From Angelakisella massiliensis (GTDB lineage: Bacteria > Bacillota > Clostridia > Oscillospirales > Ruminococcaceae), in NCBI RefSeq assembly GCF_900104675.1, contig NZ_LT629945.1:2594756-2658755 (forward strand): a stretch of DNA of 64,000 nucleotides. Reading direction: 5' to 3'. Numbering within the stretch: position 1 is the stretch's first letter; each line of letters starts with the position of its first letter. Positions 52,883-62,846 of this stretch are shown here, piece by piece. A program made the position numbers and the translations under genes. The notes below the pieces were generated by a model. The model ran no database searches and had not been told where the DNA came from. It worked only from the letters and a program-made list of their open reading frames with translations.

Positions 52883-53728
52883 TCAGGATTGCAATATCAC
52901 TGTGCCGATGCTGTGAAAAGCAGGCACACTCAATGAATCATCCGGAAAAACAGCTGAAATCAAAAACCAGATGGCCCCCAGCAGTACCAACACCATCAGC
53001 ACCTTTTTGAGAACCGACACGGTCTTTTTGATCTTTTTCCAAAAGCGAACGCTTCTGCTGTCCGCCTCCCGTCCCTTTCGTCCCAACTCATCTTCCAGGG
53101 ACTTGCGCACCGGCAGAAAGCGCTGATACAGTTCCAAAAAGGACCCGGGCGGATGACGCCGCTGACTGTCGCAGAACTCCACCAGCTCCCTGGCCTGGCC
53201 TTCCTGAAGCTGCTGGGCAAAAAGCTTTTCCATCCCTTTCTGCCACAGGAGGATAAAGTCTTCCATCCCCAGGTCCGGGCATTTTCCCGGTTCCTTCAGA
53301 TCATAAAAGCAGCCAGGTGTCCCATCTATGCATCCCCCTATATTTCCCTCAGCCATCAGATCGGCGGCGATGCCCACAGGAACCTCCCGGATGCAAAGAG
53401 CTGTAAGGACGTCCTCCGCCAGCCGAAGTTTCTCCTGCCAGGAAAGCTCCTCCTCGTTCCACGCATCCTTCAGACTGCGGTCCATGGAAGCACAGGCCAG
53501 TACGACTACCAGCCCTTCCTTCCAGGAAAACACATCCTGCAAATCTTCAAAGGTCTGTTCTTCCTTCAGGGACAGAAAATAGGGAAAAAGCTGCTGGGTA
53601 AGTGAGGCGTCAAACCACAGAGCAATCCATTTCCGGTCTCCGCCCCTGCAAAGATAGCTTTGAAAGCCCTTTCCTTTTCCCAGCAGACAAAGCACATCAT
53701 ATTGATTGGAAATATTCTCCAGAACCAA
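52883..53728 (-). CDS. Kinase-fold-like protein with C-terminal membrane anchor
   Basis: The 281-residue product starts at a TTG, 7 bases after GGGAGG. The N-terminus (NQYDVLCLLGKGKGFQSYLC) resembles a protein kinase glycine-rich loop and is followed by a helix-rich body with SWQEKLRLAEDVLTALCIREVP, like the C-lobe. However, I see no HRD or DFG motif, so if a kinase fold it is inactive. One membrane segment (about 243-263: KKVLMVLVLLGAIWFLISAVF) lies near the C-terminus. Upstream is the 572-residue tail-locus protein and downstream the MORN protein. Confidence 0.55.
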   Translation of the reverse strand: MVLENISNQYDVLCLLGKGKGFQSYLCRGGDRKWIALWFDASLTQQLFPYFLSLKEEQTFEDLQDVFSWKEGLVVVLACASMDRSLKDAWNEEELSWQEKLRLAEDVLTALCIREVPVGIAADLMAEGNIGGCIDGTPGCFYDLKEPGKCPDLGMEDFILLWQKGMEKLFAQQLQEGQARELVEFCDSQRRHPPGSFLELYQRFLPVRKSLEDELGRKGREADSRSVRFWKKIKKTVSVLKKVLMVLVLLGAIWFLISAVFPDDSLSVPAFHSIGTVILQS

Positions 53729-53742
53729 AAGCGCACCTCCCG

Positions 53743-55461
53743 TCAGGGTTTAACCACCAAAAAGGTATTGGCCTTCACATCCGGATCATAGGCACAAACT
53801 GCCTGCACCTCATAAACGCCCGGATGATTGGGGGCCGTGTAGCAGCCATTGCCGTTGATGGAGCCGCTGTTTTCTCCCACTACCGACCAGATGAGATCAG
53901 TGGGATTCATCTGCACAAACTTCACCGACAGATAAACAGATTCCATCACCCGGATACTCTTGGTCGGGCTGGAGATGAGGAGCTTTTTCTCCTGCGCCAG
54001 CTTCTTCTGATCCTCATACCGGAAGGCTGTCCAGTGGATTTTCAGCTCATACTGGGTGGTGGCTTCCAACAGACGGGCTCCGATGATAAAGGTCCCCTTG
54101 GCAGGGTCCAGCAATGCGGCCGTTTCCGCCATCACCACAGCCTGACGTTCGTCAAAAATCTCCGGGGAACCGTACACCACTCCCCGCTGCTGAAACTCAT
54201 TTTCCTCCACGCCCAGTACGATCGTTACCTTTCCCAGGCCCAAGCCGTGGGCGATTTCTTCCGAGAAAAACCGCTTTCCCGCCTTTCCTCCGATACCCAA
54301 AGGGATTACGGCGTCTCCCTCCGCCATGGCGATGGGACTCTGCCACTCCCGGGAAAGGTCCTTTTCCTCCTTTTCCAGAAAAAGCCGCTGCTCCATCCAG
54401 GAAAGCCGCTCCTTGAGCACCATGTTTTCCAGCGCCAGCTCCCCGTTGGTAGCCACCCGCTGTCCAAAGGGAACTTCCCTGATCCGCTGCAGTTTTCCCT
54501 GGCCGTCGTAGTAAAGCGCAGCCAGACAAATATCCCGGCAAGGCCGGTAGGAAGCATACTGAAAGATCCGGGCGCTGTAGTCCTCAGTGACGCAATCCTC
54601 CACTGAACGGTTGGTGATGACCGCCTGAAGCTGAACCGACTGAGACAGCTTTCTGACAGAATGACCTGCCTCCAGAGAAAAGCCCTGGGGGTCCAGCTGG
54701 ATTTGTGCCAAGTCCTCTGTAATATTCATGCTTTGGCACAGACAGCTCATCTGATAGGCCCCATCCACCAGCGGGGTGTTCTGGCTGAGGAGGGTGATGT
54801 CAATGAAATCCTTCCCCTCACACCGTACACAGTGCAGCCCCAGACGCATTTTCAGCGAGAACGCTCTGGACAGATCCCGGGACAGCACCCTGACCGTCAA
54901 ATAAAAGGGCTTGCCGGAAGAGAGATACCGGGGCAGGAAAAGCTGCACCTGGAACTGATCGTCCTCATAAATCACCCGCTGGGTCCAATAAAAAGCGTCC
55001 ACTGTCCCTGTATCCGGTTCGGGGGTACGGTCGCTGAGATAGAGGGAATAATCTTCCACAATGCTGTTGCAGCAGCTGTCCGCTCCCTGCTCCATCCCAT
55101 ATTCCTGCTGACGCACCTCATCGGCGGGGTGTTCATTATATTCCAGATAGAGATATTGTTTGGAGGCGGACGTATGGGGGGAATAGCCCTCTACGTCGGT
55201 GAGCCTGCGGACATCCGGCTTGGCCACTACGATCTCCCGGCCATAACCGTCCAGACCTACACCTGGCTCAATGGAAATCCGCTCCTCTGATACCGCTACC
55301 ACCTGAAGGCCGCAGACCACTCCAAAACCACCCAAAAAGCGGTTGGACAGCCGCCTTTTGTCGTTCATATATTTTTGCTCAGTCTCAAATTCAGAAACTG
55401 ACAACAGCTTTCCATCATAATAGCGATTCCGCTTATAGGGAAAATAACTTAGATTGATCAC
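53743..55461 (-). CDS. Conserved tail-locus protein with C-terminal Ig-like domain
   Basis: The 572-residue product begins with YFPYKRNRYYDGKLLSVSEF and ETEQKYMNDKRRLSNR then GFGVVCGL. I recognise this opening from proteins found at many contractile injection and phage-tail-like loci, where they probably act as tail-fibre or baseplate collar parts. A central beta-rich region and a C-terminal Ig-like domain (about 490-572: RVMESVYLSVKFVQMNPTDL, then a VEVQAVCAYDP-like strand) follow. The start GTG overlaps the previous stop as GTGA after GGGGGAAG. Confidence 0.75.
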   Translation of the reverse strand: MINLSYFPYKRNRYYDGKLLSVSEFETEQKYMNDKRRLSNRFLGGFGVVCGLQVVAVSEERISIEPGVGLDGYGREIVVAKPDVRRLTDVEGYSPHTSASKQYLYLEYNEHPADEVRQQEYGMEQGADSCCNSIVEDYSLYLSDRTPEPDTGTVDAFYWTQRVIYEDDQFQVQLFLPRYLSSGKPFYLTVRVLSRDLSRAFSLKMRLGLHCVRCEGKDFIDITLLSQNTPLVDGAYQMSCLCQSMNITEDLAQIQLDPQGFSLEAGHSVRKLSQSVQLQAVITNRSVEDCVTEDYSARIFQYASYRPCRDICLAALYYDGQGKLQRIREVPFGQRVATNGELALENMVLKERLSWMEQRLFLEKEEKDLSREWQSPIAMAEGDAVIPLGIGGKAGKRFFSEEIAHGLGLGKVTIVLGVEENEFQQRGVVYGSPEIFDERQAVVMAETAALLDPAKGTFIIGARLLEATTQYELKIHWTAFRYEDQKKLAQEKKLLISSPTKSIRVMESVYLSVKFVQMNPTDLIWSVVGENSGSINGNGCYTAPNHPGVYEVQAVCAYDPDVKANTFLVVKP

Positions 55462-56579
55462 TCTTCTTCCCCCATTTCAGGTTCTCTCAAAATGATACTG
55501 CCGAAAGGCGAACCGGCCGCCCCCGATGACAGATAGCAATCCTGTCCCAGACGAATTCCGGTATTGCGGGATTGTTCGGAAATTAAAATTACTCTGGCCT
55601 GCAGATTGACCGGCTTGCAGCTATCCAGAATATTCAGCAGCGCAAGATACTGATTTCGGCCTTGAATCAAACGGGACGGCACCAGCACCGTAAAGACGTA
55701 GGGATTTTGAAACAACTGTTCCCGGCGCACTCCCTGGGGACAAACAAAATCCGGATCGTCTTTCTGGTGATATTCCACGATCTGCACCGGCTCCCCCAGA
55801 TAAAGCCGGCAGAGAAACTCTACCGCCCAACGGGTTCCCATCGACTGATACAGCTCCCTGGCATGGGCCAGAAGCACCCGCAGCTGTTCCCTGCTCCAGA
55901 GACTTTCCTCCCGAATGCAATACCAGCTGGCCAGCCACCGCAAAAACTCTTCCGGCGCCCGCTGCGGCGTATAATTTTTTACGGTGGTTTCAATGCGCTC
56001 CTCCATCTCCTCATATATGGTCTGGAAGATGGCCAGATACCGCTGCAAGAAACCATCATCCTGGGTTTGGAAAAGCTCCGGCAGGTTTCTCAGCCACGAT
56101 TGGCCCCCAAAGAAAAGCTTCATCTGGGCAATCTTTGGAGACTGCTCCTGGGAGGAGACCAGCTCCAATCCAAACCAGAGATACCGCCCTCTTGCCCCAT
56201 ACAGCAGCAGCTCCGGCTCCAGGGGCAAACGCATGACCTGAAAAGGAGCAAACTGCCGCATTTTTTCCTCCCAGGAGACAGAGGAGGCAATATACTGTTC
56301 CAAATCCACCCACTGTCCGTCGGCCAGCTGGATGGTACTGGCCTCGCTGGTAAAGACCGCCAAATAGCAAAAGGTGTTGTTGGGCAAAAGGCACTGGGTG
56401 CTCAGACGGTACCACTGGGTTTCCTTGGCGCCGCTGTCAAATGGTCTGGAAATCAGCCTTCCGGTACAGCCGGAGGGGAGGGTGATCCCTTCCTGCCAGC
56501 AAAGCTCCTGCCCCCAAAATCCCCGTTGGAATTCCTGCAAACGATTCAAACGGAAGTACTTGCTTTTCTCTCGCATCAT
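55458..56579 (-). CDS. Phage tail protein I-like baseplate protein
   Basis: The 373-residue product has the P2 gpI-like core (about 165-290): FLQRYLAIFQTIYEEMEERIE, PEEFLRWLASWY, WSREQLRVLLAHARELYQSMG, then VEFLCRLYLGEPVQIVEYH. This family links the baseplate to fibres in contractile tails. The N-terminus is a beta-rich decoration domain. GGAGC lies 7 bases before the ATG pair at 56579. Confidence 0.85.
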   Translation of the reverse strand: MMREKSKYFRLNRLQEFQRGFWGQELCWQEGITLPSGCTGRLISRPFDSGAKETQWYRLSTQCLLPNNTFCYLAVFTSEASTIQLADGQWVDLEQYIASSVSWEEKMRQFAPFQVMRLPLEPELLLYGARGRYLWFGLELVSSQEQSPKIAQMKLFFGGQSWLRNLPELFQTQDDGFLQRYLAIFQTIYEEMEERIETTVKNYTPQRAPEEFLRWLASWYCIREESLWSREQLRVLLAHARELYQSMGTRWAVEFLCRLYLGEPVQIVEYHQKDDPDFVCPQGVRREQLFQNPYVFTVLVPSRLIQGRNQYLALLNILDSCKPVNLQARVILISEQSRNTGIRLGQDCYLSSGAAGSPFGSIILREPEMGEEE

Positions 56580-56597
56580 TTTCTTGCTCCATCAGCA

Positions 56598-58595
56598 TTA
56601 AAAATCATTTGTCCGCATACTGAGGTTCAGCTGGCCCAGTCTGGGCAAACAGCCTTCTTCCAGCACAATATCTCCGCCCTGCATCGTTCCATGGCCCCCG
56701 GAGAAGGATAATTCCAGCATATCCACAGATTGCAGTTGGGGCAGCAGATACAAATGGTCCAGCAACTCGTTTTTGCTGATGACCGCGCCAAAGTGCATAT
56801 CCGGACCTTCAAAATAATCCGAAAGCACCTGCCGAACCCCTTCCTCAGAAATGGAGAACTGGGGCTTGACGCTGAGCTGTACATAGATTTTCAGCTGTAC
56901 ATACACCGGCGCCAAAAAGTTGAGCTTGGTATTGATCATCAGCCTGGGCAAAAGAGCCTGTTTGAGATTCTCCACTACGCCCGGATGAAGCGTCCTGTTG
57001 TCTCCCAAAGTTTCCAGCGCCAAAAACACCTGATTGGGCGCCTGTTCCTTGACAAAAGCACGCACTTTCTTCAAATAGGTCCCGGGAACATTCAGAGCTG
57101 CCCGCTCCAGATCTCCCAGGGTCACACACCGGCGGTCACAATGTTCCAGCTCCCGCTTTACCCGGCGGAAGCATTCCTCCGCGGTTTCCGCAGCTCTTCC
57201 CCCCTGAGCCGGCCGGACACAAGCCGCCTGACTTACAGTGCTGCCTGAAGGTGCTGTCAAGTATCCCTCTTGAATGTTTCCCATTTCTCCCAGACTGGTG
57301 CTCCAGGAAAGCAGCAGCAGCTCACCTTCCGGGGCTTGGCCATGCTCCCCATCGCCAAACTGAAGGGCATTGGATAAGGCGTCAAAATAATACTGCCGTG
57401 AGGAGGGTCCCCCAGAATTGAGATCCTCCGTCCGCTGCCAAAAATACCAGTTTCCATCCGGTTCCCGGACAAGAAGTTCCAGGCTGTCCGGCAGCAGATT
57501 TTTCTCCGGCAGGGGCAGACTGAAGCAGGCGATTCCATTGGCTCTGCCCAATCTTCTGAAAAGCTCCCCTTCTTCCTTCCAGGTCACTACCCCCACAGTC
57601 TCAAAATCCTCAGAGGAAAGGCGGATCCTTCCCGGAGACACATTCTCCCATTTCAGCGGGACCCAGCGTTCTCCTTCCACCCCATAAACTTCCATATGTC
57701 CTGTGCCGGACAAAGCATCCTGCTCAATGAGCAAATCCCGCTTACCATCGCTGTGATAGATCCGGCACTGGGAGATCGTCTCCCGCTGCAATACTTCCAC
57801 AGCATTGAAATGAATGCCGCAAATGACCGGCGCCTTGACATAACTTCCATCCTCTACAGTAAAGCGCAGGGGAAAACCTTGCCCGGTCATGGAAGGATGG
57901 CCATCAGGCGGCAGCTGAAAGCGGAAAATCCCGCTGTGGAAAAAGCTTTGGGTATGATCCTCCAATACTGTAAGGGGCCTGTACCGCCCCTGATCCCAGT
58001 ACTCCCCGCGGATGGTGACATAAGGATGGAAAGTGGAGGCTTGCTGCCAATTCTGCCCCTCCTCTTCTATCTGAAACCACAGCTGAAGCGGCATCCCCAC
58101 CGGCAGTGTACGGTCAAAAAACAGCGTGAAATCCAGATCCTGTCCCGGTATAAAGGGACAAAATTCCAGCTTTCCTCCGCCCCGCTTGACCTGCTCCAGA
58201 TCAGTGAAAAGCTGGTCGCTGCGCTGCAGAGAAGTCACCTGCGCCTGCACCACTGTCAAAGAGGCGGTGGTCTCAAAAGGAATGTCCTCCGCCCGAAAAA
58301 CAGCGTTTTGCTCAACCATTCCTTCCCCTGACAGGGACAGCAGCGCCTTTGCCGGCCGCTGGGGATCGGGGCTGGCCCCCAGCAGCTTCAAATAAGCCAG
58401 CTCATGTTCCAGGCTCAGCGCGTTGAGATGATACTGCTGCACCTCTTTATACCAGGAGAACAGCTCCAAAATCATCACACCGGGGTCCGATGGGTTGTGA
58501 TTGGTCCATTCTGGAGTGAGCAGGGATATCTGCTTGATGGCCTGATTGAGGATCTCATCAAAACTTTGATTATCCAATTGCTCCGGAATCAGCAT
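56598..58595 (-). CDS. Baseplate J/gp47 family protein (putative baseplate assembly protein)
   Basis: The 665-residue product starts with LIPEQLDNQSFDEILNQA and ISLLTPEWTNHNPSDPGVMILELFSWY, the start of the contractile-injection baseplate assembly family (Afp12/Pvc12-like). It ends with a baseplate J core (VYVQLKIYVQLSVKPQF, then GVRQVLSDYF and FGAVISKNELLDHLYLLP). I placed the start at the ATG at 58595, six bases after AGGAGG, rather than a GTG overlapping that site. It would form the baseplate wedge with the upstream 991-residue protein. Confidence 0.9.
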   Translation of the reverse strand: MLIPEQLDNQSFDEILNQAIKQISLLTPEWTNHNPSDPGVMILELFSWYKEVQQYHLNALSLEHELAYLKLLGASPDPQRPAKALLSLSGEGMVEQNAVFRAEDIPFETTASLTVVQAQVTSLQRSDQLFTDLEQVKRGGGKLEFCPFIPGQDLDFTLFFDRTLPVGMPLQLWFQIEEEGQNWQQASTFHPYVTIRGEYWDQGRYRPLTVLEDHTQSFFHSGIFRFQLPPDGHPSMTGQGFPLRFTVEDGSYVKAPVICGIHFNAVEVLQRETISQCRIYHSDGKRDLLIEQDALSGTGHMEVYGVEGERWVPLKWENVSPGRIRLSSEDFETVGVVTWKEEGELFRRLGRANGIACFSLPLPEKNLLPDSLELLVREPDGNWYFWQRTEDLNSGGPSSRQYYFDALSNALQFGDGEHGQAPEGELLLLSWSTSLGEMGNIQEGYLTAPSGSTVSQAACVRPAQGGRAAETAEECFRRVKRELEHCDRRCVTLGDLERAALNVPGTYLKKVRAFVKEQAPNQVFLALETLGDNRTLHPGVVENLKQALLPRLMINTKLNFLAPVYVQLKIYVQLSVKPQFSISEEGVRQVLSDYFEGPDMHFGAVISKNELLDHLYLLPQLQSVDMLELSFSGGHGTMQGGDIVLEEGCLPRLGQLNLSMRTNDF

Positions 58596-58616
58596 ATACA
58601 CCCTCCTCTCTCATAC

Positions 58617-61592
58617 TCAATAAATGGAATGCTCCACACGAACATCAATGTGGATCTCTCCCGCTACAGCCAGCGCCATTCCCTGCTCCTCCAATTGATT
58701 GAGCCGGGATTCGGTCAGCTCTTCCCCGTTCTCCAGACATACCCGAAGGGTGAACTGATCAATGCGTACCACCGCTCTGTGGTTATCCAACAGGTTGCGC
58801 AGCATCATGCGATTGGGAATTTGCCCAATCTGCCAGCCCTGCCGGTCATTGCCTCCGCTGATGGGGTCAAAATATGCACGCACTATCTCCGCGGTTTCCT
58901 TCTGTGCGGCAGCGACCGTACGATCATCCGTCACCACCACTTCGCCGGTAATGTGGTAAACCAAAAAGGCGGGGGGAACCAAAAACAGCTGCTCTTTCTG
59001 CAAGCCTCCGCATCCAAGGGTCAGCAGCTGGCGGCGGATACGCTGGCAATTGTCTTCAAAATGATCCATATCCTCAAACAGCAGCACCAGCGTGACCGCC
59101 CCATATTGCCGCTGTCCCTGGCCGTTTACACAGCTGAGGCATTTGATTTTGAGAATATCCCGTTGCGTCATCCGCACCGCCCATTCGTAATCGAAGGCGG
59201 TACATGCCCGCCCGAAGCAGCGAAGGGCCGCGCTGCTTCTTTTCAGGGTCTGGTCCAGTGTTTCCCGGTCCTGTCCTCCAAAACTGGGCAGAGGATTGAT
59301 TACCTGGGAGATCATCCCCAGATTGCGGTCGGCCATGGAAATGGCTCCCACCGGCAGATTTCCCTTTCGGCCTCCTCCCACCGTATAGGCGACGCGGACA
59401 TTTTCCTCCTCGCTTTCCGGAGGCACCCGGCCGGCAAGACCATTTCCAAAGTGTATCAGAGACTGATCTCTGTCCAGCTGATAGCAGCGCTGTCCTTCTT
59501 CCGCCCGCTGAATGTCGTCGATCTCCTTCCACAATACCCACAGATGGATCATTGTTCCGTCGCTGTTCCACTGGCCCTCCGCCTTTTTCTCTGCGATCCA
59601 TCTTTCCGCCGTGGCAGGTGATGTCTGAGAAAGCTCATCCACATATACGCTTGCACGGTAGATGTCGGGATTACGCAGACGGCAAACCCGCTCCTCTTTG
59701 GCGTCGATACGAAAATACTCATAGTCCTGCTGCCGCAGATTGATCGCCCACACTGTATTGAGGCAAAGCTTTTCCAGGCGCATCGGACCTTTTTCCCTGT
59801 CCCCGGAGGTTCTGGCCCGAAGCCAGTAACCGGTTTGTCCAAACAGTGTGAGGGGGACGAAGCTTTCATTTTTTTGCAGACTGAGCAGGCCGGTTTTGGA
59901 CAGTCCCTGGGTGTCGTCCTGGCAGGAGAGCGCCTGAAATCCTCCCTCGGCTCCATACTCCCAATACAGCGACGTGTGTGTGGAGGCATTTTCCTTTCCC
60001 ACAACGAAAAGCAGCCGGATCATCGGATGGTTCAGCGGTGCGTCAAAGCAAAAATATACCGCCTGCCCCACTGTCGGACTGCCATAAGCCGCTCTGATGG
60101 AATCCGCCCGTTCCTGCCGTTTGGAGAGCTTCCGTTCCAGGCAGTTTTCCCGCACCAGATAGGGGGAAAAATGGGTATCCAGGTACCAATAGGAGAACAC
60201 CGGCTGACTGACAATGGGAACCACATAGTACCCATTCTGCTTGAGATAGTTCTTTATGGATGCAATCCTCGCCCGGATACACCGCATCTCCCCCGACGGC
60301 AGAAATGCCTGCTGCAGGTCGGCAGGGCAGTTGAAGGTGACGCAAACCATCGTGCCGTCGTTTGTTCCGTCAAACACATCACTGTATCTGTCATCCTCAA
60401 ACAGGCGCACCCAGCCAAAGCCGTTGTAATATTCCCACACCACACTGAGGATGGACACATCATATTCCTTGGGCTTCTCCAGCTTGGATTTTTTCATGAT
60501 GTGCTTCCACTCAATGTCCTGCTGCACCGCTTCCTGGATCGGTTCCCGGTGATAATCCAAATAGAATTCCAGCTTGACGGTTGCCCCCGGCTTATGAAGC
60601 AGGCAGTCCGAAGCAAAGTAAACCGAAGTATAAGGAATGGGATTGGTGTCAAAGGGCTGAAAATGGTTTGTTTTCAGCTGGCTGATCTCATTGAAAACGC
60701 CATCAAGGCGCCATTTTTCTCCCTGGGAAGAGACCTTTACCCCTTTGAGATAAATCTTTTGGGGAATATCAAGCAGAGAAAAACGCAGAGAAATCCAGTA
60801 ACCCTCTATCCCCTCCAGCACTGTGGGGGCCGGAAGCTCCTGGGAAAGCTTCAGCACCAGGGTACTGCCGGTACTTTCCTGGAACAGTGCCGGACGAAAG
60901 CCTGTTTCGGTGCTGTATGTAACCTGAGCGGCGCCTTCTTTGAACATCGCCAGGAAACGCCGGATCAGCTCCGGCTCGGTATCCTCAAACTCAAAGGAAA
61001 GGGCAAAGGTACTGCCGGAACACAGATCCATACACTCTCCCGCCCAGATGGAAAGGACATGAGACTGTAAATTAATCCCCTGCTCTTCAAAGAGACGGAT
61101 GCGCTCCCCCTGGCTATTTTCCTCCCCCTCATAGCAATGAGAGATCCAGTCCTTTTTTGTGTTCTCATAGAAAACATGGCGCAGGCGGCTGTTGACAGCA
61201 TACAAAGGCTGCTGGGTGCTGAATACCAGGTTTTCCCCCTCCTCACTGGCGGCTGAGGTTTGGGCCAGCACCTGGACGCCTTCCGGTAAAAATTCCCCGG
61301 GGACATTTTCCGGCATACCGGACACTGAACACTGAACATAACTCCGGGCCGGTTCCAACTGCAGGGGAGACGCTCCCAGATGGCGGAAAAACTCCACCAT
61401 ATTCTTTTCCGCCGTGCGGTTATACCGCTCCACCACATCCTGCATCATGCCGGCAAAAATAAGCGCGGCAACGCTTCCCATATCCGGATTGTGGCTGTTA
61501 AACTGCCACTGGGGGAGATAGGATTTTGCCAACTGTTGAATCTGTTGGATGAAGTCTTCTTTATTTCGTTGGTCCAGCTTCGGGATTTCCAT
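58617..61592 (-). CDS. Large baseplate J-like protein (Afp11/Pvc11-like)
   Basis: The 991-residue product opens with EIPKLDQRNKEDFIQQIQQLAKSYLPQWQF-like sequence and VAALIFAGMMQDVVERYNR, as in the larger wedge protein of extracellular injection systems. A long decorated middle and a C-terminal baseplate J core (GDREKGPMRLEKL, then SFGGQDRETLDQTLKRSSAAL and TVAAAQKETAEIVRAYF) follow. AAAGGAG lies before the ATG at 61592; a longer start at 61610 overlaps this site. It pairs with the 665-residue protein downstream. Confidence 0.9.
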   Translation of the reverse strand: MEIPKLDQRNKEDFIQQIQQLAKSYLPQWQFNSHNPDMGSVAALIFAGMMQDVVERYNRTAEKNMVEFFRHLGASPLQLEPARSYVQCSVSGMPENVPGEFLPEGVQVLAQTSAASEEGENLVFSTQQPLYAVNSRLRHVFYENTKKDWISHCYEGEENSQGERIRLFEEQGINLQSHVLSIWAGECMDLCSGSTFALSFEFEDTEPELIRRFLAMFKEGAAQVTYSTETGFRPALFQESTGSTLVLKLSQELPAPTVLEGIEGYWISLRFSLLDIPQKIYLKGVKVSSQGEKWRLDGVFNEISQLKTNHFQPFDTNPIPYTSVYFASDCLLHKPGATVKLEFYLDYHREPIQEAVQQDIEWKHIMKKSKLEKPKEYDVSILSVVWEYYNGFGWVRLFEDDRYSDVFDGTNDGTMVCVTFNCPADLQQAFLPSGEMRCIRARIASIKNYLKQNGYYVVPIVSQPVFSYWYLDTHFSPYLVRENCLERKLSKRQERADSIRAAYGSPTVGQAVYFCFDAPLNHPMIRLLFVVGKENASTHTSLYWEYGAEGGFQALSCQDDTQGLSKTGLLSLQKNESFVPLTLFGQTGYWLRARTSGDREKGPMRLEKLCLNTVWAINLRQQDYEYFRIDAKEERVCRLRNPDIYRASVYVDELSQTSPATAERWIAEKKAEGQWNSDGTMIHLWVLWKEIDDIQRAEEGQRCYQLDRDQSLIHFGNGLAGRVPPESEEENVRVAYTVGGGRKGNLPVGAISMADRNLGMISQVINPLPSFGGQDRETLDQTLKRSSAALRCFGRACTAFDYEWAVRMTQRDILKIKCLSCVNGQGQRQYGAVTLVLLFEDMDHFEDNCQRIRRQLLTLGCGGLQKEQLFLVPPAFLVYHITGEVVVTDDRTVAAAQKETAEIVRAYFDPISGGNDRQGWQIGQIPNRMMLRNLLDNHRAVVRIDQFTLRVCLENGEELTESRLNQLEEQGMALAVAGEIHIDVRVEHSIY

Positions 61593-61629
61593 AACGTCTC
61601 CTTTTACCAATCAGAAAGATGGAATAGAA

Positions 61630-62034
61630 TCAGGCTGTTTCAGTGAGATAGAAAGGATAAACCAGATTGTAGGGATTGTTGGTGCTGCGCACCACATAGG
61701 AAATATCGATCAGCACCATCCCGCTGTTCGACGCATCCTGTCTGCACCGGACCTCCAGATCGATGATACGGGGCTCCCACATGGTCAGCGCGCGGCGCAC
61801 TTCCTTTTCCATCTGTGACAAGGCGGTATAGCTCATTTCCTGAAACGAGAACTCCCTGAGGCGGCAGCCAAAATCCGGCCGCATGATCCGTTCCCCTGGC
61901 TGAGTTTGCAAAATGATCTTGATGGAGTCGGCAATGCTCCGCTCCCACGCGCTTTCCTCCACCCTGCCGGAAACGTAATCCAGACGGACAGGAAAACTCC
62001 AGCCCCGTCCTAAAAATTCCTTCTGTGATGCCAT
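61630..62034 (-). CDS. GPW/gp25 family baseplate protein
   Basis: The 134-residue product matches gp25: FLGRGWSFPVRLD, then VEESAWERSIADSIKIILQTQPGERIMRPDFGCRLREF in parts. This is the conserved lysozyme-like wedge protein of contractile tails (Afp9/Pvc9-like), which connects baseplate and sheath. GGGAGG lies 8 bases before the ATG at 62034. Confidence 0.93.
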   Translation of the reverse strand: MASQKEFLGRGWSFPVRLDYVSGRVEESAWERSIADSIKIILQTQPGERIMRPDFGCRLREFSFQEMSYTALSQMEKEVRRALTMWEPRIIDLEVRCRQDASNSGMVLIDISYVVRSTNNPYNLVYPFYLTETA

Positions 62035-62049
62035 GGAGTCCACCTCCCG

Positions 62050-62829
62050 TCAGTTTAACTTCAGCATCGAGCCCTTGATCTGAGCAATGCCGCTGCATTC
62101 CGCTTTAAAGGTACCCTGAGCTTTCAGCTCAATGGTGCTGCCCTCCAGCTTGGTTTGGCTGGCCTTGCATTTAAGGCTTTTGCCGTTTATATTCATCTGA
62201 TCCGCATCAAGGTCCAGGCCGCTTTTGCTGAGCTTCAGCACATCCTTGCCCCCTACCTTCACGGAGAAATTCTCTTTCGCCTCCAAAGTGATGCTGCCGG
62301 TTTTTCCGTTGAGCTCCAGGCTGCTCTCCCCTTCCTTGGAAATGACCTTGACCACCTGGTCTTTATCATCCAGCACCACCTGCTGCTTCTGGGCTGTGAG
62401 CACTTCCACCTTATCCCCCTGCTGATCTTCGGTGATACGCATCAGGGTGCCGTTGGAGAAAGAAAACACCTTTACATCGTTCTTCTGATTGGCGCTGTCG
62501 GCAGGAAGTTTGTTCTCCTTCTGGTTTTTCTTCAGCCAGGTGCATCCCAGCACCACCGGCGAAACGGAATTGTCATCAATATAGCCGATCACCACAGTGG
62601 AGCCTACCTCCGGCAATAAAAAGCATCCCGCACCGTTGCTGGCGTAAGGGGTGAGTACGGGCATCCAGTCGCTTTCCAGTTCCCCGTCATTGGGCGTGGC
62701 AATCAAAACCTTCACCATCCCTGGATTGAGGGGATTCCAGTTCTCCTTGACTACACCCAGGGTCAGACTTGCCGGTCTGCCGCCGCCTTCACCTTCCCCC
62801 TGGCTATAGATGCTTTCTCCAATTGCCAT
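62050..62829 (-). CDS. gp5/VgrG-like spike protein (OB fold plus beta-helix)
   Basis: The 259-residue product has an OB-fold domain (about 15-110: ASLTLGVVKENWNPLNPGMVKV, LLPEVGSTVVIGYIDDN, PVVLGCTWL) and then a repetitive beta-strand spike (about 115-259: SLELNGKTGSITLEAKENF, then LDADQMNINGKSL, STIELKAQGTFKAE). This is the needle under the PAAR tip. The gp27-like hub is encoded as a separate gene upstream, unlike one-piece VgrG proteins. GGAGG precedes the ATG. Confidence 0.9.
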   Translation of the reverse strand: MAIGESIYSQGEGEGGGRPASLTLGVVKENWNPLNPGMVKVLIATPNDGELESDWMPVLTPYASNGAGCFLLPEVGSTVVIGYIDDNSVSPVVLGCTWLKKNQKENKLPADSANQKNDVKVFSFSNGTLMRITEDQQGDKVEVLTAQKQQVVLDDKDQVVKVISKEGESSLELNGKTGSITLEAKENFSVKVGGKDVLKLSKSGLDLDADQMNINGKSLKCKASQTKLEGSTIELKAQGTFKAECSGIAQIKGSMLKLN

Positions 62830-62846
62830 CGTTTCAGCCTCCTATA

